Shown here piece after piece: positions 1 through 5,819 of a stretch of DNA of 5,819 bases (the stretch's first letter is position 1; every line of letters starts with the position of its first letter). Made by a program: the position numbers and the translations under genes. The DNA is from JBKBIP01 sp046297495. Lineage in GTDB: Bacteria; Planctomycetota; Planctomycetia; Gemmatales; Gemmataceae. Under the pieces are notes generated by a model that saw only the letters and a program-made list of their open reading frames with translations, was not told the origin of the DNA and did no database searches. Location: the NCBI GenBank assembly GCA_046297495.1, contig JBKBIP010000074.1:1-5819 (forward strand). Reading direction: 5' to 3'.

Positions 1-605
1 CCCAGAACGACGTCGGTCTCAGAACCGTGCATCTGGGTGATCCGTACTGCCATCTCGTTGGTGGCGGCGAGGACCGCATCCCCGGTCAGATGCAGCGTCT
101 GCACCCCGAACGGCACGTCTATCTGGGACACGCTGACCTGGATATCCGCATCGAGATAGATCGTGGCGTTCATTGACGACGGCGGCGCTTCTGCCGACAG
201 GTTCCCATTGAACCGCCATAGGCCGACGGTATACCGGTCATAATCGGCATCCAGCGGGGGCGTTGCCGCTTTGCAAATGCGGGCGATTGCCGTGGTGGCG
301 TTCCTGCCGGCCTTGAGCAGCGCGCCGCCTGGGGATGCCTCGAACCACGACAGCCGCATTGGTGCGCCTGCGGTATTGTAGACGCCATTGCGCACCCACA
401 TGACGCCTGGCGTGGCACTGGCGATCACCGTGCCGCCGTTGTCAACGGCCGTGGTGGTGGTGGCGGTGAAATCGCCGGTTGAGTGGGCGAACGGCTCGCT
501 GTCGTTCGGCTTCAGCGAACGCATCAGCGCGTATCCGGAGAGCTCAATCGCGCGGCCGTCCAGCGGGCCGCGAACCGGAGACCGGACCGGTGGGAAAACG
601 CTCAT
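1..605 (-). CDS. Putative phage structural protein, tail or adhesin-like (3'-truncated by window edge)
   Basis: An open frame of 201 codons starts at ATG 605-603 and reaches the left edge without a stop, so the C-terminus is missing. The ATG overlaps the stop of the upstream 731-residue gene as ATGA (605-602), a typical translational-coupling junction; the Shine-Dalgarno is weak (GGG close to the start). The N-terminus has a Pro/Arg pattern (FPPVRSPVRGPLDG, residues 4-17), a style I associate with phage tail or virion proteins. It is followed by a Thr-rich stretch (residues 47-53) and alternating hydrophobic/polar segments such as GTVIAS and VMWVRNGVY, which suggest beta strands. Residues 127-201 are also strand-like (YTVGLWRF, ATIYLDADIQVSVS). 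No signal peptide, membrane segment or catalytic motif is visible. Its position directly after the ejection-like genes fits a tail, tailspike or head-tail accessory protein. The role is inferred from context and composition; I recognise no specific family. Confidence 0.8.
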   Translation of the reverse strand, partial: MSVFPPVRSPVRGPLDGRAIELSGYALMRSLKPNDSEPFAHSTGDFTATTTTAVDNGGTVIASATPGVMWVRNGVYNTAGAPMRLSWFEASPGGALLKAGRNATTAIARICKAATPPLDADYDRYTVGLWRFNGNLSAEAPPSSMNATIYLDADIQVSVSQIDVPFGVQTLHLTGDAVLAATNEMAVRITQMHGSETDVVL

Positions 606-2797
606 TGCCCAATCTGATCCTCAATGGCCGACCACACATCCTCGCTGAACCGCAAAAGCCGCTCGATCTCTTGGGCGCCCAGCGATACCGCGGCATCGCT
701 TTCTTCCATCGCTTCCTCCGCCCCCTCGCGTAGGGCGTTGATGCCGATGCGCAGCGCGCCAAGCGCGGCCTTGCGCTTCACCAGGCGTGTCGCCTCCTTG
801 TCAAGGACAGTCGCCACATGCCGAGCCGCGAGAGGATCGGACAGCATCGCCGCCAGCATCCGGCCCCCACCGATGAACACCGCAGCCCCCACCAGGGAGC
901 CCCCATAGGTCCCGACCGCGGATGCACCGCCGGCCAACACCATGCCGGGAACGACGCCGTTTATGAGCCCCTGCAGCCCCCCCAGAGTGGCGCGGCGAGC
1001 AATGAACGTGGAAACGTTGGGGATTTCCGCCGACGATATGGCCTCGCCTGCCCTGATGAGGGTTGCGAAGTCGTCGAATTGCAGCGGCGATCCACTTTCC
1101 TTCAGCAGGCGCTTGAACGCCTTCGCTTTCGGCGAATTTGGGTTGTCGACTCCAAGGTGTTTCGAGAGCGTCGCGACGTTCAACTGCCCGGCTTCCGGGC
1201 CAGTCCGGACATACGACGCCTGCACAGCGTTATCGACAGCCTGCGCTGCAATATTCTTGAACGTGTCAGGCGACACGATTCTGCGCAGTTCGTCTATTGA
1301 CTGCGGGCTGTCCAAATCGAGCACGATTTTTGCCAGCTTGTCCACGGGCGTTCTCGTGGCGTCGTCAATGGCAATTCCCCGCAATCCTTGCTTTTTGACG
1401 CTGGCGAACCGCTTGGCGGTGGCGGTCTCGAAAAGCTCGGAGATCGTGTGGGAGAAGTCCCTGTCGATCCGCTTCAATTCGTCTGAGATTTCTTGAGCGC
1501 CCGGCCCACGGACATTCTGGGCCATGTCCAATTGCGCGGCCTGCCTCAATTGCACCAGCTTTGCCTTCGCAACGCGGCGCACCCCCGGCTCCATTGCCGC
1601 GATCTCCTGATCTATGCGGCTCAGAAGTCCGTCCATCTGCCGGAACGTCTGCCTCGCATAGGCCGTGCCGCCTTCCACAGCCTCCCGCATCGGAAGGATT
1701 TCGTTTTCGATGAAATTGGACACCTTTTCCAGGGCCGGGCCTGGGGAGAGCGGCTTGCCATCAATGCCGACGGCCGTCCTCCGAGTCATCTCATCCAGTA
1801 GGTCCTCAGCCTTCCGCACAACCGCACGCGGCACGACCTCAACCCCAGCGCTTTCAGCCTTCTGCCACAGCGCGTCATATTGCGCGCTGAACTTCTTGCT
1901 GACGCTGTCCACCAGGTTCGTCGCATCGTTGTATATGCGCGCGCTCAAGTCATCCATCCCGATGACCGGCGCGATACGATGCGGTGCGCCCTCAACCGCA
2001 GCCTTGAAAGCCCTCTCCGCTGCCTGACCATGCTTTTTGATGTTCCCGGAAATCCACGGGAACCGGCCAACGACGCTCACGAAGCCACGGCCGACTGTCC
2101 TGTCGCCGAGCTGCACAGGCATCAAGTGAATGCCGTGCTGGGCGGCGGCATCGGCAAGCCGGCGGCCGTCGCCAGCAATCCCGGAAAGCGCCTTGGTGCC
2201 CACGCGCTGCAAAGACCTTGCAAAGGACAGCCCGCCCGACGTTGTCAGATCGAGCAACACTTCACCCTGGGCCAGTGTCGAGAGTTCCTCCGGCGTCAGC
2301 CCGAGTCGGTTCCGGCTTCCTGGGGGCATCAATCCGGTCACTTCGAGGAATTCCAGCGTTGCCTCCGGCGCGATCGTTCCCCCCAAAGACCCGATCGCGC
2401 CGCCCGCGAGTGCGCCCGTAAACGCGCCTGCGGGTCCAGCGACAACGCCGCCCGCCTTGGCGCCCGCCAGCCCGCCGGCCATGCTTCCGGCAATAACAGT
2501 GCCGAGACGGGTGAATTCCAGCGGGTCATCGTCAACGTCCTGGCCGGTCAGGCGGTCGAGAACGCGGCGTCCAGGGCTCGGGCGTTGTGGCGCCTGAAGG
2601 GCTGGGAGTGCGCGCTGAAGCTCGGCGTCAAGCGCAGAAGCCGGTGGCGGGGTCCGGATCGGTGGCGTTGGTGTCACTGGCAGTGGCGGCGCTGTCCCGG
2701 ATGGAGTGCGGATCGGCGGCGCTGGCGGCCGATCCGGCTGGCGTGCCGTAGCGCCAACCGCTGCGTCCAGCTCCTGGAACAGTGAGCTATTGACCAC
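602..2797 (-). CDS. Putative DNA-ejection / internal virion protein with two glycine-rich hydrophobic segments
   Basis: About 731 residues from GTG 2797, which I prefer because AGAGAGG (2810-2804) sits six bases upstream. The in-frame ATG at 2821 would add eight residues but has no Shine-Dalgarno. Residues 22-54 are Pro-rich and contain PPIRTP twice (27-32 and 45-50). Residues 99-143 form a Gly/Ala/Val-rich hydrophobic stretch with GxxxG-like spacing (MAGGLAGAKAGG, GALAGGAIGSLGG), and residues 605-650 form a second one (GMVLAGGASAVGTYGG, LVGAAVFIGGG). The central 460 residues are charged and helical, with coiled-coil-like patches around residues 320-470. The C-terminus, after about residue 655, is again charged and helical. 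A large helical protein with glycine-zipper membrane segments, encoded next to other virion genes, is what podovirus ejection proteins look like; these leave the capsid and form a conduit across the host envelope. Function is inferred from architecture. I see no transglycosylase or protease motif. A tape-measure protein is less likely because the length is modest and the hydrophobic parts are terminal. Confidence 0.88.
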   Translation of the reverse strand: MVNSSLFQELDAAVGATARQPDRPPAPPIRTPSGTAPPLPVTPTPPIRTPPPASALDAELQRALPALQAPQRPSPGRRVLDRLTGQDVDDDPLEFTRLGTVIAGSMAGGLAGAKAGGVVAGPAGAFTGALAGGAIGSLGGTIAPEATLEFLEVTGLMPPGSRNRLGLTPEELSTLAQGEVLLDLTTSGGLSFARSLQRVGTKALSGIAGDGRRLADAAAQHGIHLMPVQLGDRTVGRGFVSVVGRFPWISGNIKKHGQAAERAFKAAVEGAPHRIAPVIGMDDLSARIYNDATNLVDSVSKKFSAQYDALWQKAESAGVEVVPRAVVRKAEDLLDEMTRRTAVGIDGKPLSPGPALEKVSNFIENEILPMREAVEGGTAYARQTFRQMDGLLSRIDQEIAAMEPGVRRVAKAKLVQLRQAAQLDMAQNVRGPGAQEISDELKRIDRDFSHTISELFETATAKRFASVKKQGLRGIAIDDATRTPVDKLAKIVLDLDSPQSIDELRRIVSPDTFKNIAAQAVDNAVQASYVRTGPEAGQLNVATLSKHLGVDNPNSPKAKAFKRLLKESGSPLQFDDFATLIRAGEAISSAEIPNVSTFIARRATLGGLQGLINGVVPGMVLAGGASAVGTYGGSLVGAAVFIGGGRMLAAMLSDPLAARHVATVLDKEATRLVKRKAALGALRIGINALREGAEEAMEESDAAVSLGAQEIERLLRFSEDVWSAIEDQIGQ
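2648..2719 (-). repeat. Proline-rich segment with two PPIRTP copies
   Basis: Two 18-bp units (2702-2719 and 2648-2665) agree at 14 of 18 bases, and both encode PPIRTP in the N-terminus of the large ejection-like protein. They are separated by a Pro/Thr/Val-rich spacer. The segment is probably disordered and lies before the first glycine-zipper region. Confidence 0.7.
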
Positions 2798-4079
2798 CAA
2801 GCGCCTCTCTTTTTGCCTCATCCGACAGATTAGGCCACACCTTCTGCCACTGTTCCTCGGTCATGCTTGGGTAGCGAGCCCGGACTGAGGCCGGGATTGG
2901 TGGGGCGTTCGAGGGGGCATCCGTTCCGGCCCCAAGGCTCTGCCGGATTCGGCCTGTTGTTATCCCGGCGCGGGCGGCTTCTCTCAGCAACATCTCCATC
3001 TTGGCGATTTCAGGATCATCCCGCCAAATCGTCCCCCGGAGCGCCTCATACCCGGTCAAAGAACGGTTCTCGGCAACATAGGCTTGTGCCAGACCCGCTT
3101 CCTCGATCCTCATCATGTCCATTTTCATCATGCTGTCGATGATGGCGAGGTTGCCTTCTGGCGTGTTCATCAGGTTTGGCACGGCCTTCTGTATCATGTC
3201 GATGCTGAGGTTTGTCATTCGGCTCAGGCTGTCTGCATATTGGAGCGCTATCCTGTTCGAGATTGACTGTATTTCCTCTGCCGTTTTGGCGCTTCCGATC
3301 GCTTGTTTCACATTGTCAGGGACGTTGAGAAACTCCGCGAGGCGCCCAAGATTTTGCCGGGTTCCGCCCAAAATGCCGGTTTCGAAATCTCCCGAAGCGA
3401 TTCGGTCGCGCATTTGCTTCAATTCGGTGAGGCGTTCGCGCGCTTTGGCTGAATCGTTCAGAATCTCGACAAACTGCTTGCCTTGCTCTCGCCCGATCGT
3501 CTTGGCGAACTCCGATTCCTCCTGTTGCGTGATCGTGACCACGGCAGACGGCCCCCCAGACCGACGGATGCGCTCTTCCTCCAGGAAGCCCGCATGCTTT
3601 CGAATGGCCTGGGAATACGCAGCAGCCCGCAATGGGTCGCCGGCCGCCACCGCCCTGTCGTGCGCCTGAATATAGCGCTCCAATTCCAGCGGCTTGGCGC
3701 CCATGGACGACAGAACTGCCTCTTGCCCCTGCTGTGACCGCGGGTCGACCCCGATCGCGTGCAGCAGGCGAATTTCCCTTGGGTCCTCCGCAACTTGGGG
3801 CGTCAGTCGCGCCATCATCTGGTTGAACAGGTTCTCGTCGGCGAGAATGGCCGGGTCCTGCTGCAACACCTGAAGAATGCGCTGCCTTGGGTCGCCTTCG
3901 CCGAACCCTCCCTCCGGCGCCATCGACTCCAAAAACCTGCCGCGGCGGCGCCCCGTGAAGACGTCATCCATGCCTTGGCCGAAGCCTTGGCCGAAGCCGT
4001 GTCCGGCGACTGCCAAGCTTTGTTCCAGGCCGCTTGGCCCAGCCGGCGGGGTTGGGCCGGTGAAGATTGCGCGGGCCAT
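2787..4079 (-). CDS. Putative phage virion protein, helical, possible ejection partner
   Basis: 430 residues from ATG 4079 to TAG at 2789-2787. The start shares one base with the upstream stop (TGATG), and AGGGGA (4091-4086) lies six bases before it, so the start is well supported. The N-terminus is Pro/Gly-rich, with the repeat FGQGFGQG near residues 29-36. The rest is mostly helical and charged. Residues 185-225 (QQEESEF...REQGKQF...RERLTELKQMRDR) look like a long helix. The segment from about 235 to 350 (TGILGG, NVKQAIGSAKTAEEIQSISN, PNLMNTPEGNLAII) follows a pattern I have seen in uncharacterised phage structural proteins lying beside S74-domain and ejection-type genes. The last 35 residues (after PPIPASVRARYP) form a small Trp-containing helical tail rich in Glu, Lys and Arg. 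There is no signal peptide, membrane span or catalytic motif. It sits between the S74-domain protein and the large glycine-zipper protein, consistent with a middle component of an ejection complex. That role is inference. Confidence 0.88.
   Translation of the reverse strand: MARAIFTGPTPPAGPSGLEQSLAVAGHGFGQGFGQGMDDVFTGRRRGRFLESMAPEGGFGEGDPRQRILQVLQQDPAILADENLFNQMMARLTPQVAEDPREIRLLHAIGVDPRSQQGQEAVLSSMGAKPLELERYIQAHDRAVAAGDPLRAAAYSQAIRKHAGFLEEERIRRSGGPSAVVTITQQEESEFAKTIGREQGKQFVEILNDSAKARERLTELKQMRDRIASGDFETGILGGTRQNLGRLAEFLNVPDNVKQAIGSAKTAEEIQSISNRIALQYADSLSRMTNLSIDMIQKAVPNLMNTPEGNLAIIDSMMKMDMMRIEEAGLAQAYVAENRSLTGYEALRGTIWRDDPEIAKMEMLLREAARAGITTGRIRQSLGAGTDAPSNAPPIPASVRARYPSMTEEQWQKVWPNLSDEAKREALGGQ
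2804..2810 (-). promoter_or_regulatory. Ribosome binding site for the large ejection-like gene
   Basis: AGAGAGG on the minus strand, six bases before GTG 2797. It decides the start: the ATG at 2821 lies upstream of this site and has no purine-rich site of its own. The site is inside the 3' end of the 430-residue gene, so initiation is probably coupled to termination of that gene at 2789-2787. Confidence 0.6.
3972..3995 (-). repeat. 12-bp perfect tandem duplication encoding FGQG twice
   Basis: On the plus strand the unit gccttggccgaa occurs twice in a row (3972-3983 and 3984-3995). A third, degenerate copy follows at 3996-4007 (gccgtgtccggc, 8 of 12 bases match). It is in frame in the 430-residue gene and gives HGFGQGFGQGM near its N-terminus. 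The likely cause is replication slippage in a flexible Gly/Gln-rich region. Confidence 0.85.
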
Positions 4080-5122
4080 CAGGCGTCCCCTATCATGGCG
4101 TAGTCGACCATATCGAACCCACCGGGGCCGATATGGACCGCGGCCGGCCTGACCTGCCGCACTTCATCGGCCATCAGCCCCCGCGTCCTGTGCCCGAAGA
4201 TGTCGTAATCATAGACCCCTATGCCGAGGGGATGGGTTCCCACCCGCACCACGTTCGACTTCAGGCGCCGGTCGGAAAAGATGGCCGTGGCGGCGGCCTT
4301 GGCGGCGGCCGGAGCGAAGGCTTGCAGGGCTCCCCCCAAAAGGCCGGGCGTCCCGGCGGTGCCCGGCGTGCCCGGGACTGTAGTGACCTGCGGCTGCGCC
4401 AGCGACCCGGCCTGCGCCAGTGCCGTGAGCAGCACGTCAATGCGTCGCTGGAACTCCTGCATGCCGCGCTCGATTCCCAACTCCTGGATCATCCTCGGCA
4501 GTGCCTGCGTCTGTAGGCCCTGGATGGTGCGGTTCAGTTGCGCCTCCTCGATCTGCGGCAGCATGGCACCGGCCGCATCCATGCGGCTTCTTTCCGCCTG
4601 GTAGTTGCCGAACGCCATGTTCGTCGAGATGTCACCAAGTGCGTTGGCAAGGCCGCGGCTGCTGAGTGCGGAAGCCATGTCGAATGGCGAAGACGCCTTC
4701 GGCTGGATCATGTGGCCGGCGCGCGTGAACTGCGCCGCCAGCTGCGGCATCACAGTGTCCTGGAACGCTTCGAGCACTGGTCGCTGCGCTGCGGCGATTG
4801 CATCCTGCAAAAACGGGTTGCTGTCCGGCGTCAGGAACTGCCCGCCCATTACGTTCTGGAAGTGCTGCCCGGCTGCATCCATGAACGGCGACGCCATGGA
4901 TTGGCCGAACGCCTGCGCGAGAAGCGCTTCCTCGTTCTCCGTCATTGGGGCGAACATGGGGCCGGTCCATGTCGGGCCACCCCCAGATGTGATCAGGTTG
5001 GCGAGCTCGTTGGAGACTGGTCGCCGCAGCGCCAGGAATTCACCAGGCGTCGAGTCTACCACCTGAGCCGGCGTGCCCTTTTTGCCGCCACTGCCGAAAA
5101 GACCCTTAGCTAACCCGCCCAT
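4079..5122 (-). CDS. Phage structural protein with C-terminal Peptidase_S74 (intramolecular chaperone) domain
   Basis: About 347 residues from ATG 5122, preferred because GGGGG (5132-5128), able to pair with the anti-Shine-Dalgarno with G-U wobble, lies five bases upstream. The ATG at 5137 adds five residues but lacks such a site. The N-terminus is Gly/Lys-rich. Residues 60-245 are helical and rich in Ala, Gln and Met. Residues 250-260 are a collagen-like linker (PGTPGTAGTPG). An Ala-rich helix then leads to a 65-residue C-terminal domain starting SDRRLKSN at residue 283, with the later motifs GLMADEV and MVDYAMI. This matches the compact S74 chaperone domain, in which a Ser at the cleavage site and a Lys five residues on support self-cleavage after trimer assembly; here these would be Ser283 and Lys288. 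In endosialidases and fibres the domain caps a trimeric beta-helix and is larger. Here it ends a mostly helical protein in an ejection-like cluster, so it may aid trimer assembly of a tail or ejection component. The domain call is confident; the role is not. Confidence 0.9.
   Translation of the reverse strand: MGGLAKGLFGSGGKKGTPAQVVDSTPGEFLALRRPVSNELANLITSGGGPTWTGPMFAPMTENEEALLAQAFGQSMASPFMDAAGQHFQNVMGGQFLTPDSNPFLQDAIAAAQRPVLEAFQDTVMPQLAAQFTRAGHMIQPKASSPFDMASALSSRGLANALGDISTNMAFGNYQAERSRMDAAGAMLPQIEEAQLNRTIQGLQTQALPRMIQELGIERGMQEFQRRIDVLLTALAQAGSLAQPQVTTVPGTPGTAGTPGLLGGALQAFAPAAAKAAATAIFSDRRLKSNVVRVGTHPLGIGVYDYDIFGHRTRGLMADEVRQVRPAAVHIGPGGFDMVDYAMIGDA
4086..4091 (-). promoter_or_regulatory. 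Ribosome binding site for the 430-residue virion gene
   Basis: AGGGGA on the minus strand, six bases before ATG 4079, lying within the last codons of the S74-domain gene. Together with the TGATG stop/start overlap it supports coupled translation. Confidence 0.55.
4343..4375 (-). repeat. Collagen-like GTP/GTA linker repeat
   Basis: A short GC-rich repeat encodes PGTPGTAGTPG (residues 250-260 of the S74-domain protein) in Gly-x-x periodicity. It separates the helical body from the C-terminal chaperone domain. Collagen-like triplets are common in trimeric phage fibres, so this hints at a trimeric state, but with so few triplets it may be only a flexible linker. Confidence 0.6.
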
Positions 5123-5579
5123 CTTCGCCCCCGACATTGATTGTGAAGTACGAGCCGGCGCGCATCACCTTGCCCGCGGGCTGCCACAATCTCTGAAACG
5201 CCGCATCCTTGCCCTTGAGGTTCAAGGTCTCAATAGTATCATATCCTGATTCGCGCACCACTGTGACAATCTTGTCAACCATGGCGCGGCGCAGCGCCGC
5301 CGATCCGGCGTTGTAGAAGTGCAGGACGCTGGCATGCGGCATCAGTCTGGATACCGGCAGGATGACGACCGCAAGGCCGCGCCATTCGCCGTCCTCCCGC
5401 CACAACATTGCCTGCAGGTGCGGGTTATCGGCATTGGCGGCCAATTCCACCACGGCGTCCTCGGGGTCAACCAGCGAGCCAGAATCGAACGCACGGAGCA
5501 CGATCCGCCGAATGTCTGGCAGGACATAGGCCGCCGCGTTGCGAACATGGAAGCCCTCGATCACCCCAGGTTCACCCAT
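5106..5579 (-). CDS. Putative GNAT-fold acetyltransferase-like phage protein
   Basis: 157 residues from ATG 5579 to TAA at 5108-5106. The start lies 19 bases inside the upstream gene and has a weak GGACGG site. A GTG at 5564 overlaps the upstream stop as GTGA and would give 152 residues; a longer extension to 5651 is unlikely because its residues are Arg-rich and read like out-of-frame sequence. The layout resembles a GNAT fold: an N-terminal helix (residues 18-31), a strand pair around a turn at 56-76 (AMLWREDGEWRGLAVVILP), a strand at 84-90 (SVLHFYN), a long helix at 93-111, and a strand ending IETLN at 116-120. The usual acetyl-CoA pyrophosphate loop (R/QxxGxG/A) is not intact; the sequence there is AGSAALRR. 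It may therefore be a divergent enzyme, or a GNAT-like fold without activity. Genes of this type occur in podovirus structural regions, where their substrate is unknown. The fold is inferred by eye. Confidence 0.75.
   Translation of the reverse strand: MGEPGVIEGFHVRNAAAYVLPDIRRIVLRAFDSGSLVDPEDAVVELAANADNPHLQAMLWREDGEWRGLAVVILPVSRLMPHASVLHFYNAGSAALRRAMVDKIVTVVRESGYDTIETLNLKGKDAAFQRLWQPAGKVMRAGSYFTINVGGEDGRVS
5128..5132 (-). promoter_or_regulatory. Possible ribosome binding site for the S74-domain gene
   Basis: GGGGG on the minus strand, five bases before ATG 5122 and downstream of the alternative ATG at 5137. It favours the shorter start. The match is wobble-dependent, so support is moderate. 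Confidence 0.4.
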
Positions 5580-5819
5580 GCGGATCCGTCCGACCCCTGG
5601 AACCGGGCGCCGGAGCCGCCATCGGACACGTAGATCACCGCGCCTTCCCAATCGGCGGCGTCAGGGCGGGTTGCCACGGTGTATGACCGCAGCTGCATGG
5701 GGGCAGTCATGGCCTCGCTCCCGTCTTTCGGCAGTACCCGGTTCAGCCGGAAGCCATACTCCGAAAACACGGCGACGAGCTGGCGCACCAAGTCTGACGA
5801 AAACCGCAGAAGCCCTAGC
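5561..5819 (-). CDS. Small phage protein, C-terminal part (5'-truncated by window edge)
   Basis: The frame is open from the right edge to TGA at 5563-5561, giving at least 85 residues; the true start is probably beyond the window. The visible part has two pieces. The first is an amphipathic helical segment (LVRQLVAVFSEYGFRLNRVL) followed by PKDGSEAM. The second is a strand-rich end (SYTVATRP...EGAVIYVSDGG, then FQGSDGSAWVNLG). This two-piece layout, including the YVSDGG...GSDGxxW motif, resembles small uncharacterised proteins from phage structural regions, and the C-terminal motif also occurs at the ends of some fibre-like proteins. Possible internal starts are TTG 5791 and ATG 5710. The ATG has GGGAG (5722-5718) seven bases upstream and would give 49 residues. 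I prefer the long form because the upstream codons read as good protein sequence with no stop. Its function is unknown; it is probably virion-associated by position. Confidence 0.72.
   Translation of the reverse strand, partial: LGLLRFSSDLVRQLVAVFSEYGFRLNRVLPKDGSEAMTAPMQLRSYTVATRPDAADWEGAVIYVSDGGSGARFQGSDGSAWVNLG

Noticed and set aside
19..418. Minus-strand frames at 19-219 and 170-418
   Set aside because: They are out of frame with the 605-1 gene, which reads through the same region as one continuous frame with better protein character.
438..456. Short (ccacca)-type run
   Set aside because: It only encodes the Thr-rich stretch of the left-edge protein and is too short to count as a microsatellite of interest.
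1..605. Possible major tropism determinant of a diversity-generating retroelement
   Set aside because: No variable repeat, template repeat or reverse transcriptase is visible, and the N-terminus is not recognisably Mtd-like. This could only be reopened with sequence left of the window.
1186..1200. Perfect hairpin gcccgg-ctt-ccgggc
   Set aside because: It is inside the coding sequence of the large gene and has no following T-run, so it is not a credible terminator.
942..1496. 184-codon plus-strand open frame, and similar ones at 818-1300, 3115-3669, 4538-5113 and 4605-5066
   Set aside because: All are antisense to well-supported minus-strand genes, lack good ribosome binding sites, and have shadow-type composition.
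1880..2785. 301-codon open frame on the plus strand
   Set aside because: It lies wholly antisense to the large ejection-like gene. Its product is Arg/Cys/Pro-rich with no recognisable domain, as expected for shadows in GC-rich DNA.

Overview
This window reads as part of the structural (virion) gene block of a tailed bacteriophage or prophage, most likely a podovirus-like one. The DNA is GC-rich, which suggests a GC-rich, probably proteobacterial host. That host guess is weak because there is no host gene, tRNA, integrase or attachment site here. All genes lie on the minus strand, so transcription runs from the right edge (5819) to the left edge (1).

Layout in order of transcription: (1) the 3' part of a small phage protein (5819-5561) that runs off the right edge; (2) a 157-residue protein that looks like a divergent GNAT-fold acetyltransferase (5579-5106); (3) a roughly 350-residue Ala/Gln/Met-rich protein ending in a glycine/proline linker and a short Peptidase_S74-type chaperone domain (5122-4079); (4) a 430-residue, mostly helical putative virion protein (4079-2787); (5) a roughly 731-residue protein with a Pro-rich N-terminus and two glycine-rich hydrophobic segments, probably a DNA-ejection or internal virion protein (2797-602); (6) the first 201 codons of a Thr/Gly/Ala-rich, apparently beta-rich structural protein (605-1) that runs off the left edge.

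The five gene junctions overlap by 19, 17, 1, 11 and 4 bases, using the starts I favour, so no base of the window is intergenic. This indicates one polycistronic, translationally coupled unit, and I see no promoter or factor-independent terminator inside it. The three central genes increase in size (about 350, 430 and 730 residues), and the largest carries potential membrane-spanning glycine-zipper segments. This recalls the three-protein ejection sets of podoviruses such as P22 (gp7, gp20, gp16). The comparison rests on order and composition, not on detectable sequence identity.

The most unusual points are the S74 self-processing signature on a protein from the ejection-like cluster rather than on an obvious fibre, the GNAT-like gene inside the structural operon, and the paired glycine-zipper regions of the large protein. 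I see no CRISPR array, RNA gene, IS element or clearly new defence system. The long plus-strand open frames are antisense shadows of the minus-strand genes.
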